Below, in pieces: positions 1 to 9,836 of a stretch of 64,000 nt of DNA (positions are counted from its first letter, which is position 1; every line of letters begins with the position of its first letter). The notes beneath the pieces are model-generated. The model did no database searches, was not told where the DNA came from, and saw only the letters and a list, made by a program, of their open reading frames with translations. The position numbers were made by a program, and so were the translations under genes. This DNA is from Diphasiastrum complanatum (taxonomy: Eukaryota > Streptophyta > Lycopodiopsida > Lycopodiales > Lycopodiaceae). The stretch is from assembly GCA_029204225.1 (NCBI GenBank), contig CM055111.1, forward strand, positions 16,353,019 through 16,417,018, written 5' to 3'.

Positions 1-9
1 AAAAGATGA

Positions 10-198
10 AGACATGATCCACCTGTAAAGTTGACATCAAGTCAATTGAAAATATTAGAGGACATGCAACCAATACAAAGTATGAGTGACATGGAAGCTA
101 GCCTAAAAGCAATAGAGCTTGGCTATTGTAAACCTTACACGACTGGAACTGCTGCAAAGAGATATTTGCGCCCATTGGAAAAATGCAAAAGACTTTAA
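10..198 (+). pseudogene. possible terminal exon of an unrecognised gene
   Basis: An open frame of about 62 codons runs from just after a TGA at 7-9 to a TAA at 196-198. It has no early ATG, so if it is real it is the last exon of a gene extending left of the window, with an acceptor AG near 10-11. The predicted peptide is mixed-composition and hydrophilic (it contains LEDMQPIQSMSDME and KPYTTGTAAKRYL), unlike the AT-rich noise that follows. I do not recognise the family. It could equally be a chance open frame. Confidence 0.22.
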
Positions 199-1290
199 AA
201 ATGTTCAAATCTCATACAACCCATTTTGTACATTCATTATTCAAATGATATATTTTAAATTTTATCTTCCATAAGTTTAATGTTCATGTGTGTATCTTAT
301 TTCTATCAATATGATGGTTTTTGTTTATTTATTGATATCAAGTTTTATGTTTGATTTTCTTGAAGTTCAAAATTGGATGTAAATTGAATTAATTATTTTT
401 ATATTATAAAATCATACTTAAGGCTTGTTCGATGATAATTACATAGATTAAAAATTCATAGGTTATGCTTGTAGTAATCATTGTTCATGTTGCACTCTCA
501 AATATGTTATACCCAATGAAATATGACAATGGTGGTTCAAAATATAGAGCCTTGTGCATATTTTTATTTGTACATGTATCAAGTACTGTGTAAATCATGC
601 GTTAGTTACAACAAAATCCAAATACATTGCACATATGTTATCAATTTTGTTTTTTGTTTGTGTTTCAACTATTAATAATATACATTCATAATTATACAAT
701 CACAACAAAAGCCAATACCTTGCACACACATTAACAATTTTGTCTTTTTATGTTCTAGCTATTAAAATTATACATTTATAATTGTACAATCATAATCAAA
801 TGAGAAATTAAATCCAAATAATCATGAAGGTTATCACATGCACCTCAAAACCTATCGTGAACATATTGTAACTCAATAAAAGTTTGTAACATAATTAAAT
901 GAAATCAAGTAGTCAATTATAATTGTTGGTTTCTTTACTTGAGGGTAAAGATGTGTGTACACGATTTTTATTATACTTTGACTCGTGATATAAACATGAT
1001 TTGTTGTTACAATATGATTTGATGTGAAAGTTTGACTAAGGATAATTAGAGAGCTCTAGATCTTTCTTATTTAGAGAGCTTCTAAGGACATAAGCAGTTT
1101 AACGAGGGAAGAATGTTATGTCCATGGCGAGTAAGTAGGATTCAGTATACTCCTAGACTTGGATACACGATACTCCAGTAAATCAAGCTGTTAGTTATGC
1201 CACGTCATACTGGATGTGACCCGCAAGTAACTAATATCCTTGTGAGGCCCAGAACACACTAAATGGAGTTTAGACAAGGTATGAGACATT
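199..1290. other. AT-rich spacer, no gene seen
   Basis: This stretch is strongly AT-rich, has no sizeable open frame and contains no recognisable retroelement domain. The only structure seen is an imperfect tandem duplication at about 605-790, listed separately. Around 1121-1260 the base composition becomes more balanced, but no coding signal is apparent. Confidence 0.6.
605..790. repeat. imperfect tandem repeat, period about 94 bp
   Basis: Two adjacent units share the string ACAACAAAA followed by similar TTGCACA, CAATTTTGT and ATACAAT-like blocks in the same order. Equivalent positions at 608 and 702 give a period of about 94 bp. The units have diverged at many sites. Confidence 0.55.
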
Positions 1291-1292
1291 GT

Positions 1293-1450
1293 ATGCATGT
1301 GTAGAGTTATCAATATCAATTCTATGAATAGTTGGTCCATGCTTAGGACTCTATTCTAGGTGAATCTATGTATGAATGTGTAGAGTTATCAATAGCAATT
1401 GTATGAATAGTTGGTCCATGCTTAGGACTCTATTCTAGGTGAATCTATGT
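1293..1450. repeat. tandem repeat, two 79-bp units
   Basis: Two nearly identical copies lie side by side. GTAGAGTTATCAAT begins at 1301 and again at 1380, and both copies end in the same TTCTAGGTGAATCTATGTAT block, giving a 79-bp period. Only a few substitutions separate them, so this is a recent local duplication. Confidence 0.85.
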
Positions 1451-1792
1451 ATAGGGATCTTAGGGCTATGCATGGCGCTGTGTCCAGGTTGCTTTTGGCT
1501 CTATATATTGAGGCCAAACTCGTCCTACTCCTCATTGTGGTCATTGATTCATTGCCAGGGTTTCACTCTACCTTCATGCTTCTTATTCCTTGGCATGGAG
1601 GTGGATTGGTTGGTTCTACATGGTTGGGTGGTTGCTCCATAGTGTGTTTTTTATTTGTGTTTTGTCTTGTAAACAGGATCTTAGGGAGCTTCCCTTATAA
1701 GTATCATCCAAGGCTTGGCTCATCCCAAGTTCAAGCCCCCTTGAAAACCAAGATGCATTTTCTTAGCATCACAAGATGCATGGGTAAAAACT

Positions 1793-2269
1793 TCATGTAT
1801 CTTGCTTTTTGGAAAGCCAAGATATTAGATTGCCTCCAAGAAAGATAGTGTATGCATTGTTAGACTTTCGATCCATCTTGTCACTTGCAAAGTCCGAATC
1901 CGAGTAGCCAACTATGGATAGATCTTCACTTTTATAAAGTAGACCATAATCACAAGATGAAGATACATATCTTAGAATCCTCTTGGCCATCTTCCAATGA
2001 TGGATCTTAGGAGGTTGCATAAATTGGCTCAATTTGTGCACACAAAAACTTAGATCGGGCCTAGTAATGGTAAGCCAAATCAAGGAGCCTACAAGACTCC
2101 TAAAAAGTGTGATGTCCTCAAAGGATCTTTCATCACCTTTATTAGGATATTTTACAATTTGCTCCATTGGAGTATCTATGCTCTTAGAATTTTCCATATG
2201 GAATTTTTTCAACATAGAGTGAGCATATCTAGATTGGCATATAAAGACATGATTTTTATAAAAAATCAA
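1793..2269 (-). pseudogene. copia RT C-terminal and RNase H N-terminal fragment of A1
   Basis: This 158-codon segment continues RT after the frameshift: KNHVFICQSRYAHSMLKKF, TPMEQ, FRSLVGSLIWLTITRPDLSF and the HHWKMAKRILRYV connection. It then enters RNase H with YSDSDFASD, the first catalytic Asp. It terminates at LISWLSKKQDT at the truncation point, so the Glu and second Asp of RNase H are absent. The DNA to the left is unrelated to A2, which marks the element boundary at about 1793. Confidence 0.88.
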
Positions 2270-3578
2270 TTTCTAGGCCTAGGATGTAATGTATCTCTCC
2301 TAGATCTTGCATTTTAAACTCACATCCAAGTGCTAGCTTAGTTTCATCAACTAGCTTGATACAACTTCCACAAAGAATAATGTCATCAACATAAATTAGA
2401 AGAATGACAATATTGCTATCAACAAACTTTAGATACATGGAAGGATCATAGTCACTAAGAGTAAATCCTAGTGAGAGAAAAAAAGAATTAAGTCTTGAAT
2501 ACCATGATCTTGGTGATTGCTTGAGTCCATAAAGACTTTTGAAGAGCAAGCACACTTTGGACTCATCCTTGATGAATCCTTGAGGTTGTTCCATACAGAT
2601 CTCCTCCTCAAGATAACCATTTAGAAAAGCATTGGATACAACTAATTGGAACACCTTCCACTTCAAGAAAAAAGCAATAGAAATAAGAATTCTTATTGTC
2701 ACCATCTTTGCAACGGGTGCAAAGGTCTCCTCATAATCAAGGTCATGGATTTGAGCAAATCCTTTGGCACATAATCTTGCTTTATACTTGTTGATGGTGC
2801 CATCATGATTGAACTTGATCCGAAATACCCACTTGCAACCAATCACATGCTTGTTGGATGGAGGATCTACAAGCTCCCAAGTATTGTTGGCAATCAATGC
2901 ATCATACCCTTGCTTCATGGCATTATACCACTCCTTGGTATTGAGTGCCTCTTGTACATTCTTTGGCTCTTTACGAGAGACATAAAAAACATAATTAGTG
3001 GAATCAAGATCCACTTGTTTGCCTTTGTCAACATATGAGAGCCTCTTAGGCTCGGATCTATCTCTCATGGATCTTCTTAATGAGAAAATCCGAGGAGAGT
3101 CTTCTTCAAATATCGACCCCATCACATCATGATTGTCTTCAAAATCAATAATTGGTGATGCATCCATAGACTTTTTGATCTCGGCCTCTTCAAAAGATGA
3201 GTGTTGATCTTCATGAAAGACAACATCTCTACTTTCAAATACTTGAGAAGTACAGATTATAAAGACTCTATAGGCCTTCTTGGTGGATGAGTATCCAACC
3301 ATGATCCCTTTGCATGCACTAGGATCTTCCTTCTTCCTTGTTTCCAAGGGAATATGGGCAAAGCATATGCATCCAAAAACTCTAAGATGATCAACCTTAG
3401 GCTTCTTCAAATATAAGGTTTCAAATGGTGACTTTCCTCCAAGAGCTATATGTGGGAGCCTATTGCAAAGATAATTTGCACAATTAATGGCTTCTCCCCA
3501 AAAATCTTTGGGCAAAGATGCCTCAATTCTCATAGATTTTGCACATTCACATAGAGATCTATTCTTTCTCTCGGCCAC
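2256..3578 (-). pseudogene. copia integrase C-terminal part and reverse transcriptase of A1
   Basis: This 440-codon open frame begins in the integrase at AERKNRSLCECAKS, which contains the third catalytic acid (Glu). It continues through the integrase C-terminal region (FGCICFAHIPLETRKKEDP) into RT. RT motifs seen are GCKWVFRIK, the YEETFAPVAK block, SLYGLKQSPRSWY and the YVDDI active site. The motif A aspartate is missing: the sequence reads QLVVSNAFLNG where copia RTs have Q(L/M)DV, and the Val codon is at 2642-2640. A one-base insertion in an A run near 2260 breaks the frame into the next segment. The RT should be inactive even without the upstream deletion. Confidence 0.9.
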
Positions 3579-4903
3579 TCCATTTTGAGATGGAGAGTAG
3601 GCACAAGAGAACTCTCTAGTTCATAGATGCCTCCAAATCTAGATCCTAATGCAAGTATCTCATCATTCTTCTTGATAGTGCAAGTATCAACATTGAATTT
3701 TACATCAAATCCATTATTAAGCAATTGGCCAATACTAATAAGATTCTTAGTAAGCTTAGGTACATAAAGAACTTTAGAGAGAGAAAGAACTTTAGAGGAT
3801 GCAAACTTCAAGGGAATGTTCCCTATGCCTTCAATAGGACATCCAAAATCATCTGCAGTGTATATTGATTTCTTGACTCCATCATAAGGTGCAATAGAAG
3901 AGAAAGAGTCCTTGGAGCTACACATATGTGAAGAGGCTCCACTATCAATATACCATAGGCCGTCCTTCTTGAAAGGAGTAGATGAGAATCTAAGGACCAT
4001 AAGAGATCCCTCTCCATCACTTGCAATAGTGTCTTCCTTTTGATTGGTAATGTTGGATTGATTGAGTTGATTCTTCTTCTTGAAGCAATTGGTGGCATAA
4101 TGGCCTTTCTTGCCACAATAAAAGCACCTGATCTTCTTTTTCTTGAGCTTGGATGATGAAGCATTAGAGGAATCATCTTCCTCCTCATCTTCGTCTTTGG
4201 ATTTGACTTTTTTCTTGCTTGAGGATTGTTGATGTTGGTTCTTGCTCCTCCCTTTGTGCTTATCCTTGGCAAAGAGAGCTTTGCCATCATTATGAGTGAG
4301 AGAGAGCTTGTCCATCCTCAAGAGCTTGTACTCTTGTCTTGATTCTTCTGAAATAAGCACACTTTGGAGAGCCTCCAAACTTGGTAGCTCCTCCTTAATG
4401 ACATAGGACTGGACAAGGTTATCAAATTCACTTCTCAAGCCATTGAGAATGACTTGAACTAGGTCATTTTGATTGATAGAATCACCAATACAAGCAAGTT
4501 CTCTATGAATATCTTTTACTCTCAAAACATAACTAGATGCACTCTCATCACTCTTTTGGCTACTTTGAAAGATTTGCTTCCTAAGAGTGAGAAGCCTAGA
4601 GGTATTCTTAGCCTCATAGATAGTCTTGAGACAATCCCAAGCTTCTTTGGCTGTTGTACAAGTACCTATCTCCCTCAATATCTCATTAGAGACATTCATC
4701 TTAATGTAGTGGAGAGCCATCCTAGCTCTCTTGTTGTATTTTTGAACCTCTTGAAGAACTTGTGGTTCTTCTTCAAGGCCAAGAACTATGTCCATCACGT
4801 CTTGAAGGATCAAGATGGACTCCATCCTCATTTTTCAAATTGAATAGTTTGAAGTGGACAATCTTTCACTTGGTTCCAACAAGGATGAACCCATTGAAGA
4901 CAT
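3579..4903 (-). pseudogene. copia gag-protease region of A1
   Basis: The gag start ATG is best placed at 4903, by comparison with the gag of element M. An in-frame TGA at 4837-4835 replaces a Trp codon, so the long open frame begins at the internal Met at 4831. The frame contains the copia gag domain, a complete CCHC zinc knuckle (CFYCGKKGHYATNC), a basic and acidic Lys-rich linker, and the aspartic protease motif YIDSGASSHM. After GGIYELE the frame enters integrase sequence out of phase, because of the deletion near 3612, and ends at 3530. Gag would package RNA in the cytoplasm; the protease would process the polyprotein. Of the gag copies in this window, this is one of few with all four zinc ligands. 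Confidence 0.88.
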
Positions 4904-5633
4904 TTGAAGTGAAGAAATCTCAAATGATAAACAATAAATGTTGCTACCCACTCTCAATAGGATCCAATAATAGAGTACTATCTCCTCCTATGAAAGATCT
5001 TGCAACTATTTGTGAATTCATTCTCACTAGCTGCACAAATCTCTCTAAAACAAGATCTATTTCACATCAAATGATGGAGTATGGGCAAAGTTAGGATCAA
5101 ACACTCTTAGCACGTGTGAAGTACACTAAGAAACCAAATTTGACTCAAATGCAATGATATTGCATGAAACAAAATGGCTAAGATCCCAAAACAGTGCCTA
5201 GATCACATATAGATGAGATTGGTAAGCATACAACTATGATGGATCAACCAAGCAATCTCTTAACCAAACCAAATGTGTCCACCCAGGTCTAGGTGCCCTA
5301 CCTAACACTCTTCAAAAGCTTATAACTTCTGATTGGCTCAACCAAATGGAATGAAACTGATTGTATCAAAAACTAGACAAAAATAGCTTCAAAAGAATCT
5401 ATCAAGGATCAAGCATGAGAGAGACCCTCCAAACCAAAATTGGATGTTCCTCACACGTGTCTGAGCACCTGATTTCATACAGTACCAGGTCAGACCCAAT
5501 CAATGTCCTTTTGATCTCTTTTGATCCAAAATTGAACAAGATAGCTATGAAATTGGACCTTGACAATTTCTAGCTCAAGAATGATAAATAGTTTTCACTT
5601 AAATGGATCAAAATGCATGGTAACCTTAGGTAG
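4904..5633 (-). other. untranslated leader of A1 between PBS and gag
   Basis: This is non-coding sequence between the PBS (5634-5645) and the gag start, closely similar to the leader of element M (55017-55761) and recognisable in D' (21589-22150). It contains CACGTGTG-type motifs near 5112 and 5452. No open frame is conserved among the copies. Confidence 0.7.
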
Positions 5634-5645
5634 GCTCTGATACCA
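5634..5645 (-). other. primer-binding site, initiator-Met tRNA type (A1)
   Basis: The plus strand reads GCTCTGATACCA, so the minus strand reads TGGTATCAGAGC, the plant copia PBS complementary to the 3' end of initiator-Met tRNA. It directly abuts the LTR at 5646 and fixes the minus orientation of A1. Confidence 0.88.
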
Positions 5646-6370
5646 TGTTGATTTGACACGTGTGGATTGTCCACAACATGTACTTGTGATCTCCTAAGGT
5701 GTGTAGATGCACCAAGATGAAGATTAGATTGAGATTCAAGATCTATGTTTGATTCTATGGCAAAAACACACTACTACATGCATTCAATCACTTCCAACTC
5801 TCACTCACACGTGTGGAAGTATTAAAAAATTATTCAAGTAGAAAAAAACTACTCTCCTTGGGTAGAGAGAGAAAAACCATGATGAGCTCTCGGGTAGAGA
5901 GAGAAAGCTAGAAATCCAATGACACTCAAAATCCACACAATCACCAAATCAATTAGATCCAAAATGAGGAGTACAATGATACTAGTAGATCCACGAGCTA
6001 CCACTATGCTTAACTATGATTGGACCACACTTTGTCACCTCTTAATCCTATTGGACCATTGATCCATGCACCTCTTAATTCTATTGGACTATATTCAAGC
6101 ACACCTCAAATTCCTATTGGACCTCACATGGTTAAACCTCCGTCCTATTGGACCTCTTAGAATTCATCAAAAAAAAGCTTTACACTTGTCTACACTCTAA
6201 TTGGCATGAGTTTAGCCTCTTACTCTATTTTGGCTCAATAGTGACATTACAAGTGGAAATGCAGTATTTGCCATCTATGCCAAATTTGTTCCTATCAACA
6301 GCCTACACCTAGATGCTTGATATAAGAGACCCCTATATCTAACATAGATAATTTTTTTCAATTCTTCATA
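5646..6370 (-). repeat. family A LTR shared by units A1 and A2
   Basis: This roughly 725-bp LTR starts with TGTTGATTTGACACGTGTGG at 5646 and ends at ...TTCTTCATA at 6370, followed by a CTCCTCCTAAAAAA polypurine-tract complement. It matches the 820-bp LTRs of element M over most of its length. One side carries a PBS and the other a PPT plus RNase H, so it acts as the 5' LTR of A1 and the 3' LTR of A2. The terminal TA in place of CA is probably a point mutation. It holds several CACGTGTG motifs. Confidence 0.88.
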
Positions 6371-6384
6371 CTCCTCCTAAAAAA
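6371..6384 (-). other. polypurine tract of A2
   Basis: The plus strand reads CTCCTCCTAAAAAA immediately after the LTR end, so the minus strand has a TTTTTTAGGAGGAG purine-rich tract directly before the 3' LTR. Element M has the same tract (52318-52332), which supports its identification as the plus-strand primer site. Confidence 0.75.
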
Positions 6385-6388
6385 TTAT

Positions 6389-6838
6389 CTATGAAGATTT
6401 AAGCATTGATCTTGATATAACTACAAGATTAGATCTATGCTTGATGAAAGCACTTTTGCTCAAAGGCTTGGTGAGTATATCGGCATTACAAGAGGACGAG
6501 TTGACATGCTCCAAATAGATTTCTCCTCCAATAAGCTTTTCTCTCACAAAATGGTGTGACACTTCTTTGTGCTTGCTTCTTGCATGAAATATGGGATTAT
6601 TGGCAAGAGCTTGGGCCGAGATGTTATCACACTTGATCATTGGTAGATCATCTTCCTTGATGCACTTTAGCTCCATTAATAACCTCTTGATCCAAAGCAC
6701 CTCTTTGGTAGTTGTAGTGAGTGCTTTGTACTCGGCCTCACATGAAGAGAGAGATATAGTATCTTGCTTTTTGGAAAGCCAAGATATTAGATTGCCTCCA
6801 AGAAAGATAGTGTATGCACTAATAGAGTTTCGATCCAT
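6389..6838 (-). pseudogene. copia RNase H C-terminal part of A2
   Basis: This 149-codon frame carries AYTIFLGGNLISWLSKKQD, SSCEAEYKAL (catalytic Glu), KCDN (catalytic Asp), FHARSKHKEVSHHFVREK and the terminal NADILTKPLSKSAFIKHR block. It ends a few bases from the PPT, the normal polyprotein end. A one-base insertion near 6945 separates it from the RT frame. Confidence 0.88.
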
Positions 6839-6956
6839 CTTGTCACTTGCAAAGTCCGAATCCGAATAGCCAACAATGGATGGATATTCACTTTTATAAA
6901 GTAGGCCATAATCACAAGATGAAGATACATATCTTAGAAACCTTCTTGGCCATCTT

Positions 6957-8720
6957 TTAATGATGGATCTTAGGAGGTTGCATAAATTGACTCAATTTGT
7001 GCAAACAAAGACTTAGATCGGGCCTAGTAATGGTAAGCCAAATCAAGGAGCCTACAAGACTCCTAAAAAGTGTGATGTCCTCAAAGGATCTTTCATCACC
7101 TTTATTAGGATATTTTACAATTTGCTCCATTGGAGTATCTATGCTCTTAGAATTTTCCATATGAAATTTTTTCAACATAGAGTGAGCATATCTAGATTGG
7201 CATATAAAGACATGATTTTTATAAAAATCAATTTCTTGGCCTAGGATGTGATATATCTCTCCTAGATCTTGCATTTTAAAGTCACATCCAAGTGCTAGCT
7301 TAGTTTCATCAACTAGCTTGATACAACTTCCACAAAGAATAATGTCATCAACATAAATTAGAAGAATGACAATATTGCTATCAACAAACTTTAGATACAT
7401 GGAAGGATCATAGTCCCTAAGAGTAAATCCTAGTGAGATAAGAAAAGAATTAAGTCTTGAATACCATGATCTTGGTACTTGCTTGAGTCCATAAAGACTT
7501 TTGAAGAGCAAGCACACTTTGGACTCATCCTTGATGAATCCTTGAGGTTGTTCCATATAGATCTCCTCCTCAAGATAACCATTTAGAAAAGCATTGGATA
7601 CATGTAATTGGAACACCTTCCACTTAAAAGAACAAGCAATAGAAATAAGAATTCTTATTGTCACCATCTTTGCAACGGGTGCAAAGGTCTCCTCATAATC
7701 AAGGCCATGGATTTGAGCAAATCCTTTGGCACATAATCTTGCTTTATACTTGTTGATGGTGCCATCATGATTGAACTTGATCCGAAATACCCACTTGCAA
7801 CCAGTCACATGCTTGTTGGATGGAGGATCCACAAGCTCCCAAGTATTGTTGGTGACCAATGCATCATACCCTTGCTTCATGGCATCATACCACTCCTTGG
7901 TATTGAGTGCCTCTTGTACATTCTTTGGCTCTTCATGAGAGACATAAAAAATATAATTAGTGGAATCAAGATCCACTTGTTTGCCTTTGTCAACATATGA
8001 GAGCCTCTTAGGCTCGGATCTATCTCTCATGGATCTTCTTGGTGAGAAAATCCGAGGAGAGTCTTCTTCAAATATTGACCCCATCACATCATGATTGTCT
8101 TCAAACTCAATAATTGGTGATGCATCCATAGACTTCTTGATCTCAGCCTCTTCAAAAGATGAGTGTTGATCTTCATGAAAGACAACATCTCTACTTTCAA
8201 TAACTTGAGAAGTAGAGAGTATAAAGTCTCTATAGGCCTTCTTGGTGGATGAGTATCCAACCATGATCCCTTTGCATGCACTAGGATCTTCCTTCTTCCT
8301 TGTTTCCAAGGGAATATGGGCAAAGCATATGCATCCAAAAACTGTAAGGTAATCAACCTTAGGCTTCCTCAAATATAAGATCTCAAATGGTGACTTTCCT
8401 CCAAGAGCTATATGTGGGAGCCTATTGCAAAGATAATTTGCACAATAAATGGCTTCTCCCCAAAAATCTTTGGGCAAAGATGCCTCAATTCTCATAGATT
8501 TTGCACATTCACATAGAGATCTATTCTTTCTCTCGGCCACTCCATTTTGAGATGGAGAGTAGGCACAAGAGAGCTCTGTTTTGATGCCTTCAAGCTCACA
8601 AAAATCATGAAATTTATTGGAGATATATTCACCACCTCCATCACTTGTAAGAGTTTTAATCTTGAATGAGAATTGCTTCTCTACAAAAGCTTTGAAAATA
8701 AGGAAATGATCAAACACCAT
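6957..8720 (-). pseudogene. copia integrase and reverse transcriptase of A2
   Basis: The 587-codon open frame starts inside the integrase core. It shows TSDGGGEYISNKF (second Asp), AERKN (catalytic Glu), the integrase C-terminal region, and RT motifs GCKWVFRIK, YEETFAPVAK, SLYGLKQVPRSWY and YVDDI. The motif A aspartate is His: QLHVSNAFLNG, codon 7604-7602. A TAG just upstream at about 8723 cuts it off from the integrase N-terminus. It is the longest open frame in the window, yet RT is predicted to be inactive because an essential carboxylate is missing. Confidence 0.9.
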
Positions 8721-8723
8721 AGA

Positions 8724-9357
8724 TCAAGAAGCAAGAAGATATATCCAAGTGAATCTTGTGAAACCATCAATGAAAGTAACAAAACAAGTGGCTCCTCCCT
8801 TGCTTGTAGTTGATGAGAAATGCACATTCGAGTGGATTAACTCCAAAAAATGCTTGCTTTTGATAGAAGATCTTGTAAATGGCTTTTTGTGAGATTTAGC
8901 GATTGCACAAGCCTCACAAAGGCTTGATCTTCTTGGAGAATGACTTTGGCAAGCCAATAGCTTTGGCTTCTTTGATCATTGAGAGCATGGATTTGTAGTT
9001 GGGATGTCCCAACCTCCTATGCCATAATTCCTCCATAGAGAGCTTGTTCACAAGAGCTACATTACAAGCATTCACATACTCATTTGGATCTAGTTCATAG
9101 ATGCCTCCAAATCTAGATCCTAATGCAAGTATCTCATCATTCTTCTTGATAGTGCAAGTATCAACATTGAATTTTACATCAAGGCCATTATCAAGCAATT
9201 GGCCAACACTAATAAGATTCTTATTAAGCTTAGGTACATAAAGAACTTTAGAGAGAGAAAGAACTTTAGAGGATGCAAGCTTCAAGGGAATGTTCCCTAT
9301 GCCTTCAATAGGACATTCAAAATCATTTGTAGTGTATATTGATTTCTTGACTCCATC
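8724..9357 (-). pseudogene. copia pre-integrase and integrase N-terminus of A2
   Basis: Two overlapping frames together show LYVPKLNKNLISVGQLL, the pre-integrase zinc element WHRRLGHPNY with CEAC, and FVTFIDGFTRFTWIYLL of the integrase core. The frame changes at about 8917, where A2 has an AAA run and the related D' copy has AA. The first catalytic Asp of the DDE triad, normally in (I/V)HSD, is Asn here (LIHSNVHF). Integrase is therefore predicted to be dead by substitution as well as by frameshift. Confidence 0.85.
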
Positions 9358-9836
9358 TTAAGACATTGCAAAGGGGTAGTTGTTCATCTCAAAGGGTGCA
9401 TCTTTTTGTCTCTTTGCTAAAGCCACGAGGTGTGTATGACATGCTTTTTTGGGTGTGACTTGTTTAGAAGGTTGTCTCATGTGAGCCCATGGACATTATG
9501 AAATTTAGAAGGGTCACAATCTATAGACAATATGCTTGAGATATTCCTATTCAAGCAACTTTTCTACAAAGTTGGTCTACTAAAGAGAGAGTTGAACATA
9601 CTAGTCACAAATAAATATACATGCAGCTCATCGACAGTTCAGGAGGTTTTCCAAAGTGATTAAGCTTCAAAATGATGGTCTTGATTTCACCTTTGTTGTG
9701 AGACATCCATTTGCACTAATGATACTTTTTGTTTACTTGCATCACCAATGGTAGGTTAGCTCTACAGATATACAGACTACGTTGTTCAATTTTGACAATT
9801 TAGTTGAACTTGGGTTTTTGAATTTGGATTTTGCAG
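9358..9836. other. unassigned spacer between copia A2 and the FAS2-like pseudogene
   Basis: No retroelement domain or convincing open frame is seen. The 3' part may be intron of the pseudogene that begins at 9837, since it ends in a T-rich run followed by TTGCAG, a plausible splice acceptor. Confidence 0.4.

Larger units (their letters stand above)
1793..5645 (-). mobile_element. Ty1/copia element A1 (truncated, family A)
   Basis: On the minus strand, domain order is leader, gag, protease, remnant integrase, reverse transcriptase and the start of RNase H, which is copia order. The primer-binding site lies at 5634-5645 directly against the LTR at 5646-6370, which serves as the 5' LTR. The element stops abruptly at about 1793 inside RNase H, just before the SCEAEY motif, so the PPT and 3' LTR are missing. 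About 0.5 kb present in sister unit A2 is deleted near 3612, removing the pre-integrase zinc region and most of the integrase core. The copy is dead in cis. Confidence 0.9.
6371..9357 (-). mobile_element. Ty1/copia element A2 (5'-truncated, family A)
   Basis: Minus-strand order is end of protease/pre-integrase, integrase, RT, RNase H, PPT, then the LTR at 5646-6370. Homology to A1 stops at about 9357, inside the region after protease, so gag, the leader and any 5' LTR are missing. Unlike A1, the integrase core is present. Single-base insertions near 8917 and 6945 and a stop at about 8723 break the frame. A1 and A2 are very similar across shared DNA, which points to a recent common source or a duplication. 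Confidence 0.88.

Noticed and set aside
1447-1848. 133-codon plus-strand frame as a membrane protein
   Set aside because: It runs from spacer into the antisense of copia RNase H, so it cannot be one gene.
5361-5573. Small plus-strand frame in the A1 leader
   Set aside because: The homologous M leader does not conserve the frame; it is antisense to the element.
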